Below are positions 20,571 through 30,770 of a stretch of 31,916 nucleotides of DNA, one piece after another. The stretch spans positions 1-31,916 of the forward strand of contig NRSV01000142.1 in the NCBI GenBank assembly GCA_002286855.1, read 5' to 3'. This stretch comes from Bipolaris cookei. Its lineage: Eukaryota > Ascomycota > Dothideomycetes > Pleosporales > Pleosporaceae. The position numbers were made by a program, and so were the translations under genes. Positions within the stretch are counted from its first letter, which is position 1, and every line of letters begins with the position of its first letter. Under the pieces are notes generated by a model. It did no database searches. It saw only the letters and a program-made list of their open reading frames with translations, and had not been told where the DNA came from.

Positions 20571-21423
20571 GAATGAATAACAGAGGGGGCCTTATGAATA
20601 GCTAATTGAATTGTATTGACGTGTGTTACGCGTGCATATGCCCTGTTGAGGATTGAAGGTGGAGATGTTGACCGCAACTCAGCCACGCTAGCCAATTACC
20701 CCGAGTGCGACACAGCCACAGCCACATGTCATAACATGCTTAGTAGTACTAGTAGCAATTCGACCTGGTGAGTTGTGGCAAGTGAGGAAAACATAGAAAT
20801 TGATGTAGCTAAGCTTGATTGCAGTTCTATGCTATGCGTATCAAAGTTCAATAGGCCATATCTCTCGCAAGCTAGCCTTACCTAGACGCTCTGGTGAAGG
20901 CCCAGCGTTTCAGGCGCTGCCTATATATGACGTGTCGTAAGGAGACCCTTTGCGCGCCTACTGCAGATCGTTGAGTGGAAAAAGGCCGCCAGGTCTCGAA
21001 TTGCAGGACGACGTCACGCCCAGCTTCTTGCCGATGGCCCGTTCGCGCGCTTGGAAAACAATCACTGCAGCCCATCGCCTCATCTCTCCCCAGGGCCCCC
21101 TCCACTTGTATTGCTTTTATTCCTCGCCCAGTGTTTACCATATTTTGGTAATCCATTCGTTGTTGAGCCTGAATCCTTTTCTCTTGCCCGGGGCTGCGTG
21201 GAACCCTAATATAGACCACCGGGCCCTTCACCCTGAATACCGCTGAAACGGTGCCGTACACCCACCTAATTCATTCGCCAGTTCCTCGTTCTTCGTCTTT
21301 TTCCCTACACAACTGGACCATTACCGATACCGCCTTTATTGAGCCGCCCAGTAGCTGCTTACTCTTGTTTCTCGAAGGCGTAGCCGAAATAAAATTGGAG
21401 AGCGTCCAACCCCTGCGACGATC
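20571..21423. other. intergenic region upstream of the PLC-like gene
   Basis: This 853-bp gap between plus-strand genes is presumably the promoter and leader of the phosphodiesterase gene. A TATATAT run lies near 20922-20928, but it is about 500 bp from the start codon. Short frames on both strands are unsupported. No tRNA or repeat was seen. Confidence 0.45.
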
Positions 21424-22802
21424 ATGAAAGGAGCCTTTCTTTCGCTGGTGTGGCTTGCGGGTCTTGCTGCAGGCCAAGGTAGCTCATCCGTATCGGTCAT
21501 CACATTATCTGGATCCCAACGGAGTCTCACAGGTGACGATGCTGCCCCCAATCCAACTGTCCCCTCCGATTTTGAAGGCAGTACTTTTGCGACAATTACG
21601 TCACCTGCCTCAGCCTCATCGGGCGCCACACTGTCATCCAACGGCACGACAACCACCGAGGACCCTGTCACCAACATCGGACAAGGGAATAGGACCGTCA
21701 CGCCAACAGGTACCGGCACAGCTCCTGCGTTGCCGTCTAACACACAGCCATGCAACAACTACCTCGAGTTCTGCAACCGCAAGTACTCCAACATCACTGA
21801 AGTCTGTGCCCATAATTCACCCTACACACGCAAGAACAACATTGCGCGCAACCAAGAATACTCTGTAAAGCAACAGCTTGACGATGGTATTCGGATGCTT
21901 CAGGGATCAGCTCACTATGTCAACAATACTCTCTACTACTGCCATTCCTCGTGCGACCTGCTCAACGCCGGCACTGTCGAGGACTACCTCCGCCAAGTCA
22001 CTGAATGGGTAGAAGACCACCCCTTCGACGTAGTCACCATCCTCTTCGGAAACTCAGACTGGGACAAGACAACCGCAGACGGTAAACCCCTCGTCACAGC
22101 CAAAAACTTTGCCCAACCAATCGAGGCCTCTGGTCTCCGCAAGTACATCTACCAGCCGCCCAAGACCGCCATGGAACTCAACGACTGGCCCACGCTCGGC
22201 GAGCTCATCCTCCAAAACGACCGCGTCATCACCTTCATCGACTACAACTACGACACCGACGCCGTGCCCTATCTCCTCTGGGAATTCTACAACATGTGGG
22301 AGACTACCTTTTCCCCTACTGATCAGAACTTCCCTTGCAACCTCGGCAGACCCGAAGGCATGTCCGAGAACAAAATGAGAGAGATCCTGTATATGGCGAA
22401 TCATAACCTAAATGCTGAGATTTCCTTCGCTGGCTTCAATCTCCTCGTGCCAAATGTCGCTCAGATAAAGCAGACGAATGGAGTAGAGGGATACGGTAGT
22501 TTGGGTCTCATGGCTAACACTTGCACTAGTAAGTTTCTCTCCTGGAAAATTTTGAATGAGATCAAAGTAACTAATATGCCTGTCTTTTTTTAGGTGATTG
22601 GGGCCGCCCACCGAATTTCCTACTTGTCGACTTTTACAATGAGGGTTCGACAAATGGATCTGTGTTTGAAGTTGCGGCTCGTGCTAATAATGTCACGTAT
22701 AATCGTGAGTGCTGTGGTACTACGTCTTCTGCAAACATGCGGTTGCAGCCTGCGTACTTTGGCTTCGTAGCTGCTGCATTTGCGGCCGTTTTAGCCTTAT
22801 GA
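21424..22802 (+). CDS. secreted, probably GPI-anchored PLC-like phosphodiesterase
   Basis: Member of the PI-PLC-like TIM-barrel superfamily (fungal PLC-like phosphodiesterases). Two exons, 21424-22528 and 22594-22802, give 437 residues. Residues 1-17 form a signal peptide ending AAG. Residues 19-108 are a Ser/Thr-rich linker likely to be O-glycosylated. The barrel follows, with the two candidate catalytic histidines His130 (CAHNSP) and His174 (YCHSSC) and the DDGIRMLQ block. The second exon ends with a hydrophobic stretch (FGFVAAAFAAVLAL) preceded by small residues, a typical GPI signal. Several NxS/T sites are present. The calcium-binding residues of classical PLCs are not evident. Substrate and role are unknown; attachment to membrane or cell wall is likely. 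Confidence 0.85.
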
Positions 22803-23597
22803 GATATCTGAATTTTTGGGATTAAATTGCGAGTGGTATAGCTGGAAAGTCATAAGAGGATAATAGACATGTTGGATGAAGGCATGGTATGGCGTTTTTG
22901 CTACATTTTCTTGCTTTGGCATTAGACACGTAATTCTACCGCCATTCTGTACTCATGGGAAATAACAATAGCAAGCACGTCACTTGATTAAGCATATAAA
23001 GCATATTTTGTTTCTTCATTCACTAAAGAGAAAGAAGTGAAGAGATAATGAACTAGTCTTTTCATATTGGTTTCTCTTCATGACTCTACCCGCCACCTGT
23101 TCATTCATACCTCTCTAAGGGTGTGTTAGTCGTTTCCCCACCACGTCATGTGAACACCACAGCACTCTTAACCGACACCTCTACTCTTTTTTCCTTTTCT
23201 TAATTTACACGCCCTAACCACTACCCCATACCCACGTCTGTCTAACGGATGAAAAGACCACCAGCCATCCGACCCAGTCATTTTTCCACGGTACATAAAC
23301 CATGGAATTACCCATCAGCCAGCCCGTCCCATACTGTAGCCTGTAAACCTACATTCCAACCCAAGAATAAGAAGCCCATCACTCCCATGGTATCTCTGTA
23401 AAAAGAAAACGACCAAGTGTAAAAAAGGACAAGAGGCCAAGAAGGGAAAAACGCCGCAAATGCAAGATGCACTATTGTTACATGGACGAAAGAAAATAAG
23501 AACAGAAAGAAGTGAAAACTTCATGGTATATTGCGTAGGACGTCGACAGAAAGGAAAAGAGATAAGAGATAAGACAAGGAAGAAAGTACGAAATACT
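22803..23597. other. intergenic region between convergent genes
   Basis: This region holds the 3' ends of the PLC-like (+) and fusion (-) genes. It contains purine-rich runs, including two AGATAAG motifs near 23558-23573 that probably do not act as promoter elements in this position. No gene is recognised. Confidence 0.45.
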
Positions 23598-26356
23598 TCA
23601 CCTCATACTCAAGGTACTACTACCAGTGGTGGTAGATGTATTCGTTCCCACAGGTTCAATAGCCAAACTATCATTCCTGGGCGCCAAACCCTCCGGCCAA
23701 CTGCGCCGCTCACGATGCTCTATAGACGGCAACTCTTGATTTTCCTTTGAAATGCTACTCTTCTTCTTACTCTTGCTCCATCGCTTCAGCTTCTCAACGT
23801 GCGACGAGCCGCGCCGCTGCTTCTCCTCGGCCTCGGATTCGCGTTTTGTTCTCTCGTCGCGCACGGGGTCAGATAGCCTGCGGGCTGCGGGGAAGATATT
23901 GAGGTAGAGCGGGTAGAAGGCACCGGCCGAGTAAGTGGCGACGATGACGCAGAAGGCGATTTGTGGGTTTTGGGTCTTGAGGACGGCGAACATGATGGGT
24001 GGGAAGACGGCTCCGCCGCTGATGGCGGATATGAGGAGGGCAGAGGCGTCTTTTGTGTGCTTGCCCATGCCGCGGATGCCTTGGGTGAAAATCTGGGGGA
24101 AGATTGGACCTTCGAAGAACATGACCATGGCGATGACTGCTACTCCTGTGGAGCCGGAGACGTGTATCGCTGCTGCTGTGAAAGCAATCGCTCCCAGGTA
24201 AAAGAACAGCAAGCTGTAGCGTGGCTTGACCCAGATATCGATGAATGCAGCCAGGAATCGAGAAACAGCAAAAGCGGTGTGACCGTAGGCTCGTTGGGAT
24301 ACAGTGTCAATGGTGGGCATGACACGACTAAGATACTCATCGTATGAAGTAGAGGTAGACTCCTGGCCTCCGACATAGCAAAACTGCGAAAAGACCGCCA
24401 TAGCTAGACTTATCCATAGGACCTTGACGGACCTGGATCCAAGCTTGACTGTAGCCTCGCGTGCATGGGGCAGAGTACGCTGGCTAGCATCTTCGAGTTG
24501 GTTATCTGTAGCCTCTGGAAGTGGTACGTAAAAGTAGATGATGGCAAGGGCGACGTTGAAAAATGAAATGCCGAGATATGTCCACTGTACATCGATCAGA
24601 CTCGCAGCGTTTGCAGGAAATAACACCTTTTTCGCCAAAAGCGGAGAGATGATGCTACCGACTGCCTGAACAGCTTGAGACAAATTCAACCGTGCCTCTG
24701 CATACTCTGGTGGCCCACAAAGAGCTATAAAGGGATTTGCACCGAGTTCCAAGGTCGAAAGTCCGGCTCCGGTAATGAAATTGGATATCAGGAATGCTGG
24801 GAAAGAATTCAGCACGGCGGACGGCCAGAATACAAGAGCTCCACAAGCATAGACCGACAATCCGACCATATAGCAGGCCTTGAATCCCCAAACCTTGAAA
24901 ACAAGTCGTCCAAAGGTCAAAGGCCCCACAAAATACCCAGCATAGTAGGCAGAGTGCTGGCCTATCGTCTCCCAATCGCTTGTATGGGCAACCTCTTGGA
25001 ACCGAGAGTTCAGGACGTCTAGGAATCCATAGGCAAATCCCCAAACTGCAAAAAGCACAGTCACCATAAGTACGGGATATATCGATTCTCGATTGCTTCG
25101 TAAGGTGATGTTCTTTTTTTGTCCCGTATTGACAAAGTCGAAGAACGTTACCTGTTGGCATTGAGTGTGGAATGTGGTGTTTGTATTCAGTGTTCTTAGT
25201 TGCGGCAGCTCGGTCATGTCAGGAGTCGTAAGAAAATCAATCATAGCCATCGGCTCGTCACCACCACTCCTACGAGCTCCAGCAGGTTTGCTTAGCGGGG
25301 ATGCGGGGGGTGTCAATGGATCTGAGCGCCTTCCGGAATCGAGTATGTCGGGGTGGAGGACATGTTCATCGCTCGTTTGTGTCGTTGTGTCGCGAACCGT
25401 GTGGTCAATAACCCAGCTGGGAAGGAATCTCCTGACTAGTGGCTTCAGGGCAGGAACGCAGCCACACATTATGCCTAGGTTGATCTCGACAGCGCTCCAC
25501 ATAAACGATAAAGATGAGAACCACGAGAAATCACCCATGTTCCTTTGTTCATTTCCCGATTCGGTAGTTTGCTGTTGAGCGGCTTCAAGAGTATTGCGCT
25601 GAGCCTGCTGAAGGTATGCAATACGGACAACATCAACAACTGCTACGAATATGCCGAAACCGAACGTGATAACCAGAATGATTTTCTGTTTTTTAGGCAG
25701 CCGCATGCTGGTAAGTATAGGCATCGGGAGGAACAGGATGGCCAAATCGGTGATGATGTTCAGCGGAGCCGAGGAGAGGTAGATTGTGACGATGTTGGTA
25801 CAGTGTGCTGTAGTAGGAACTGGAGAAGCCCATGCGGCACCAACGGGACGACATTGCAAAATGTTAAGAATTGTTAGCGCCAGTCCGCCAACATTGACTA
25901 CGACAAGGGTTGCGATAGTAGCTCTTCGAAACACTTTCTGAGTTTTGGAGAGCGTCAGGTAGAATAAGAGAATCGAGGTCTTGGTCGCCATCAGAGCGGG
26001 GTTCTGCTGCATCTTAGCATCGGTACTCTCAATGTAAAATGTCGAGTACGTACATAGAGTACAGAGAAGGCATAAGATGACTTTTTCATCGGCCCCTGCC
26101 ACTCTGGTGGTATGTTTTCTTGTTTGCGCCCCAATCCTTTTGTCGTGCCATAGCATATAGAAAAAGAGGCGCCAAAAGCAATTGCCCATGCGAGGATCAT
26201 CGTATAGTCATCCCATCCCGGCTTTCTCACCACCAAAAATCTGGACACCAGACGAAAACCTACGAATACTGAGCATATTGCTAGCGTTGCGGCCGAAACG
26301 CCCATGACTATTGGGCCCCGCGTGGGAAAATCTCCATCGAAGTTGGTGATGGCCAT
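23598..26356 (-). CDS. fusion of fungal rhodopsin/Pth11-type 7-TM domain with L-fucose-permease-type MFS transporter
   Basis: Two exons, 26054-26356 and 23598-26003, give 902 residues. Residues about 15-295 form a seven-helix fungal 'rhodopsin domain' (SAT4/Pth11-like integral membrane family), with RKPGWDDYTMILAW, NPALMATKTSILLFYL and LPMPILTSMRLPKKQK. Residues about 296-385 are a polar linker rich in Pro, Thr and Ser. Residues about 386-805 form a 12-helix major facilitator of the FHS/FucP family, with VTFFDFVNTGQKK, WGFAYGFLDVLN and GANPFIALCGPPEYAEARLNLSQ. Asp430 and Glu520 appear to match FucP Asp46 and Glu135, the proton and sugar residues. The tail (806-902) is basic, then Ser/Thr-rich. 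Both modules and the linker lie in one stop-free exon, so the fusion is real at DNA level. The intron has a NAGNAG acceptor (exon 2 end 26003 or 26006). It may combine sensing with sugar transport, but this is inference. Confidence 0.82.
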
Positions 26357-28407
26357 GTCGTGCACTGGGCTATAACGTATCTAGTGATGCCATAGATGGA
26401 GCGAAGATGATGGATTGTGGAACAGCGTCTTATCACAGTCGCGGACGTCTCGGAATATGGCGTTCAGGCCACGGCATTATCTGGCGCCAGCCCTACTGTC
26501 AAGGGGAATTTTGACAGTAGGTGTTGGTGTTGAGGAGTGGCGAATGCGTGGAGGTGCAGGAGAGACGGTGTAAGGGGGCGGGACGATGCGGTGAAAACAC
26601 CACCGACCCCAGAAAAAGGCGGAGAATTCAGTCGAGGCGAGCGATGTGGAGTTGACGTTGCTAAATGCGCAACTTGTCCACGAATTGGAAAGGGCTTGCG
26701 CCAGAGCGAAAATCCTCTAATCATCATTGGGAGAAACATGTATGGATCGTGCGGAGAGGTGACGCCACTTCGTCACAGCGCCTGTTCCGGCCGAGTCTCA
26801 GCGAATACGTTGCTTTCGCACTGAGCGCCTCTTGGCGGATCACGGTGATCATGGAAATTAAACACCTACAGACTGACGGACGAACAGGCTGCCCGACGTT
26901 TGGTCGGCTCGAGTCACAGATGCAAACGTTTGCTGGCTCCGCTTAGGGGCTGAACAGCGTTGGATGCTGTGGGGTGGATTAAGTTCGGGTCGAAAGATTT
27001 TCACTCAGCACCAGCCGTCATGGAGAAGACGGTATGCACGAAACGGGCGGCGTCCTCGAAGCGTCAGGGCCATGGTTTGTTGTAGTACGCGCAGCAATCT
27101 GCCGTGTCCATGGTTCCCACCTTGCCTTGCCCAGACGCCTCAAGAACTCTATTCCAACCACGGGCTTTCGCTGAGTGCTTGGGGCTGGGCGGCAGCCTGC
27201 GTGCAATAACTGCACGTAATGCCTTGGTCCCAGATTGCGGGGAAGAAGTGAGCCGCTCGTGTGGGGTCGGTAAAGTCATATGCCTTGGGCAGCTGCAGAG
27301 CGTCGCTGTCACTATGTTCCAGTCATGGTCGTCTGAGCGGCCCAAAGGAGAGCGCGATTCAATCATCAGTGTCGGGTGACTTTGGTGCGTGCCTTGGAAA
27401 GCACGGCACATAGTGATACCGACGTTACCCCTCGCACTCGTATACCTGTGCGTCGATGCGAGCCGTGAGGCCTTTCCAGAGGCTTATGCGTGCATGATTG
27501 GCCAGACGAGAGAGAGGATGCTCGCCTGAACGGCGATCAAGGGCTTCGCACCGGCAACTTTGCTTAGGGCTACCGTATCCAGCTAGTCAACGCCCCCCCC
27601 AAAAAAGCCCTCTGTTGGGGTTCACGGCTGACACGCCGTCAGGAAGAATGGACCGGGTCAATGCTGAATCGGATTCTTCAACGCCCACTGGGACCTAGTT
27701 GTAATAAGCGCAAGGCTTAGTCGTGTCGTCAGTCCCGTGTGCGTTCCAGACCAACACGGGCTGGGCACACTTCAACATCTCAAGTGCAAGAGAAAAAGAG
27801 CGCAAATCATGACCTAAGCAACTACAAGAACAGCCGAGGTGTACAGTGTATGTGTGTGGTCAGGAGAGCGTAAGTACATATGCAATTGTGAAGCGTGCTA
27901 TGAGTTGACAAGGTCATCGTAGCGGAGCAAGCAGGAGACCGAAAGTGGGTCGCGGATCATCGTCGGTCCGTGATGCCTTAGCGCCTAGTTCTCAACTTTT
28001 CTTCCTCCAATTCTTCGCCGCAACCAACTACCGAAACATCACACCCAGAACTCTCGACACAAGCGCGAGCTTGCTGTAAAACTGCGCAGCTTCATGTTCA
28101 ACTGCTCCGTACAGCGCCGCCAGTCATTACTTCTTGCGTGCACATTTTTCCTTGATGTTTGACATTGGCTCTTTCGAAGACTCGGTGATTCGCTACTCCT
28201 CCACGATCACGGGTTCAATTTGTAGCCTAGAAGAAGCCAAACGATCTGCCAAGATCATCCCACTCGTGTTGCAGTGTCAGAGCGAAAGCCAGGACGACTT
28301 TGCGTCTTTTGATGGGAGACATTATTGATTTCAACACTTGTATTTGTAGAATACCGCCAGAAATGTGGCATCTGTACCAGCATACGCCAAGCACAAAGGC
28401 AAAACTA
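26357..28407. other. 2-kb gene-free region upstream of the fusion gene
   Basis: This is the longest gap in the window, between two minus-strand genes. I searched both strands for coding exons, tRNA-like T-loop motifs and repeats. I found only a perfect hairpin (26492-26521) and a C8A6 run (27593-27606). Frames up to 115 codons exist but match nothing and have no splice support. It may be a long promoter of the fusion gene. Confidence 0.45.
26492..26521. repeat. perfect 11-bp inverted repeat (hairpin)
   Basis: The left arm CCTACTGTCAA (26492-26502) and right arm TTGACAGTAGG (26511-26521) are exact reverse complements around an 8-nt centre. It lies 135 bp upstream of the fusion gene's start codon. 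It may be a binding site for a dimeric regulator or a relic of a small mobile element. Confidence 0.9.
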
Positions 28408-29186
28408 CTATAGTTCCTTCTTCTCTGCAGGTTTCTGATTGGCGCTGAATGCCATGGCTTCTTGCTTCTGGCGCTGCTTCTCTGCAGCCACAGGTGTCGG
28501 CTTGTGCATGATGAGTACCCATGCTGCCGCAACTGCCTCGGCAACAAGAGCAATCATACTTGCGCACGCGATGCCCCATACGTTTATGCTCACACTGCCT
28601 AATGGTGCGCGCGGGAAACTGAGTATCCATTCCACGTAGTACGGAACCCAGCCCGCCGGTATCCAAAACATAGGTGATTTCGCAAACCAGAATTGTAGGA
28701 CGAAGCGGAGGCCCTGCGTTCCAAGCCAGCGAAGGGTCGAGACGGCAGACGTGAAAGCCGAGTGATGCGAACGCAAGGAGCCATCTGGAGCAAGATACAT
28801 CAGTAAGCACACGCGAGTTGGACAGACAAAATGCTGTCGAGCTGACTGCAACGTACCCAGTTTCTGATACTCGGCCATGGCCTTGTTATGCTGTCTGTCA
28901 AGTTTTGCCCATTTGGAGAAGTTGTCTTGAGGCGACGTGTTCCCCAACTCGCGCTTCAGCTGAACAATTTCCTTCTTCAGAATTTGGCATCGCTTTGCAG
29001 AGCCCGAACTGGGCGTCGGTAGCTTATTGTAAAGTATCCATAGCTGGAGCCTTGTCAGCACCGGGTCCTCCCGTGTTTGCAATCCAAGGCGGGGCTTACC
29101 AGCTCGTTGACGGTGTTTTTGCCCACCGTGTTGATGACATGGAGTAGCAGCTGGAGGATAAAGACTACCAGGAGAAGCGACGGCAT
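28408..29186 (-). CDS. GET1: GET1, tail-anchored protein insertion receptor subunit
   Basis: Get1 (animal WRB) with Get2 forms the ER receptor that takes tail-anchored proteins, including many SNAREs, from the Get3 ATPase. Three exons, 29100-29186, 28857-29043 and 28408-28784, give 216 residues. A first membrane segment lies at about 2-20, then a cytosolic coiled coil (about 40-92) containing QDNFSKWAKLDRQHNKAMAE, the Get3-binding region. More membrane segments follow at about 113-131 and 157-182, and the tail ends PAEKKEL. The 5' exon supplies the membrane segment and starts MPSLLLVV. The second intron is 72 bp, divisible by three and stop-free; reading through it would add 24 residues. Divergent neighbour: the PTAR1-like gene. 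Confidence 0.94.
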
Positions 29187-29434
29187 GGTTGAGGGCGGTG
29201 GAGAAGAATCACTATGCGGGGTGCTCTCATCGCATGGTGTTGTGTCCAGATGAGCGAAAAGCCGTTATGTCATACGGTGGAATTTAGTAGTGACAGGCTA
29301 GAGCAGTGGACCGTGCGTAGCTATGCTTCCTGCACTTGCCTGTCAATTCTTCCTACTTCCTTATCTCGACAGCTCAATCTCGGCTCCAGTCAACACCAAA
29401 ATCGACCAGACGACTCAATGTGTTCAAGCTCTGA
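29187..29434. promoter_or_regulatory. divergent promoter region GET1 / PTAR1-like
   Basis: These 248 bp separate two outward-facing start codons and must carry both core promoters. No clear TATA or CCAAT element was identified. The role is inferred from orientation. Confidence 0.45.
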
Positions 29435-30448
29435 ATGATGGATTCAGACATTTCCAAGAGATCTCAATTACAAAAACTAGCTTATTCATCATTGACCGAA
29501 TACTTTCAAGAACATGACAATGAAGTCGTTGAAATCACAATTCTCCCTCCATCCGTACAGCCACCAGACGGTGTCTTAATACAAGAAGGGTCATCACTTG
29601 GAATATCAAAGAAGGCCCTTACCTTGGCTTATATGGAAGCACGTGGATTATTCTTCGGTAACAGACAGAGTAATGATCCTTCCACAATAAATCAGACAAT
29701 ACAGGCGACAGAGATTATCCTGCTCTTTGACCCGGAACATCTCACTGCTGCAAATTACCGTAAGCGTGTGCTTGCCCAGCTGGAAGCTGAACATGGACTC
29801 CACGCTGGGAACATATTTCACAAGGCTCTACAACGAGAGCTTTATTTTCTGGACAGCGTCCTCACATCTCCGCTGCATCGTCAGTCGAAATCACCGACCC
29901 TATGGTATCACCGCTCCCACATTGTAGACTCCCTCATACTTTTCGATCTGATAGACACATTGGATGATCAGAAGGCGGTCTTTTGGAACAACGAGCTCGA
30001 GGCTATATGCAAATCTGGGGAGCAGCATCCTAGGAATTACCATGCTTGGCAGTATGCTCGTAGATTGGTACAAAAAGCTCATGGTTTCAAGCCGGATGAC
30101 CAATTTGCTCGAATTGTCAAAAAATGGTGTTGCAGGCACCCAAGCGATATATCTGGTTGGTCTTTTCTTTTGTATTTGCTGCCTCGATTAGCGCTAGCAC
30201 TGAGGCAAGAGCTGGTGAGGGATGTGCTGGATTACGCCATTAAATTCAGCATCGAAAATGAGTCACTATGGGTCTTCATTCGCACAGCTCTTGCACATGA
30301 TATGTCTAATGCAGACTACTTGTTAACCTATCGATGTCTTCAAGATTATGTTCAAACCCTGACAAATGACGAAAGACCACAAAAGGAAGCACACACCGCT
30401 TCTAATGCGCTCAAATGGATCGACGCTTATGGACAATATATCGGATGA
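29435..30448 (+). CDS. protein prenyltransferase alpha-subunit repeat protein (PTAR1-like)
   Basis: A single-exon gene of 337 residues with protein prenyltransferase alpha-type (PFTA) helical repeats. Visible repeats are EIILLFDPEHLTAANYRKR (about 93-111), SPTLWYHRSHIV (153-164), HPRNYHAWQYARRL (198-211) and a weaker HPSDISGWSFLLYLL. The Leu/Pro-rich insert and overall length fit the PTAR1 group better than the farnesyltransferase or Rab geranylgeranyltransferase alpha subunits. Animal PTAR1 pairs with the Rab geranylgeranyltransferase beta subunit (GGTase-III) and modifies Ykt6 and FBXL2. The same role here is inferred. ATG codons at 29435 and 29438 are adjacent; either could start. The gene looks more AT-rich by eye than those further left. 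Confidence 0.82.
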   Translation: MMDSDISKRSQLQKLAYSSLTEYFQEHDNEVVEITILPPSVQPPDGVLIQEGSSLGISKKALTLAYMEARGLFFGNRQSNDPSTINQTIQATEIILLFDPEHLTAANYRKRVLAQLEAEHGLHAGNIFHKALQRELYFLDSVLTSPLHRQSKSPTLWYHRSHIVDSLILFDLIDTLDDQKAVFWNNELEAICKSGEQHPRNYHAWQYARRLVQKAHGFKPDDQFARIVKKWCCRHPSDISGWSFLLYLLPRLALALRQELVRDVLDYAIKFSIENESLWVFIRTALAHDMSNADYLLTYRCLQDYVQTLTNDERPQKEAHTASNALKWIDAYGQYIG

Positions 30449-30770
30449 TCACAAAGAGTTGTTGGTTGTCAATACTGGTGGATTCCTATATTGAAGCTAT
30501 GACTATTACTATTATATCCTTCGCATTCACCCAAAACTGGCTCTTCTCTCGTTTCTTGAGATAGCTTCATGTTATCGTAGTGCTTTTAAATCCATCAGTG
30601 ACGTTTTTCCACAAGCAATCCAATGGGTGTTTCACAGTCCATATCGTTAGACTATGTGTCGCCGTTTCGCCCACTATATCTTTTTAGGCTTCTAATATAG
30701 ACTTGCTTCAACATTCATACCCATCAACTCGTGTTTAACGGTTCGGCGAAAAGTTACAAGCCTCCAAGTA
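30449..30770. other. intergenic region between convergent genes
   Basis: These 322 bp are AT-rich and hold the 3' ends of the PTAR1-like (+) and unidentified (-) genes. No other feature is seen. Confidence 0.45.

Noticed and set aside
23558..23573. paired AGATAAG motifs as GATA-factor sites
   Set aside because: They lie downstream of both convergent genes, not in a promoter.
24655..25161. 168-codon frame on the minus strand inside the fusion gene
   Set aside because: It overlaps the MFS coding exon in another frame on the same strand, and its translation is a shifted shadow of the transporter.
26464..26824. 91-95 codon frames on both strands near the hairpin
   Set aside because: They overlap each other on opposite strands and look like chance frames in GC-rich DNA.
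27064..27411. 115-codon minus frame in the 2-kb gap
   Set aside because: No recognisable domain, mutually overlapping frames on the other strand, and no promoter or intron signals that favour it.
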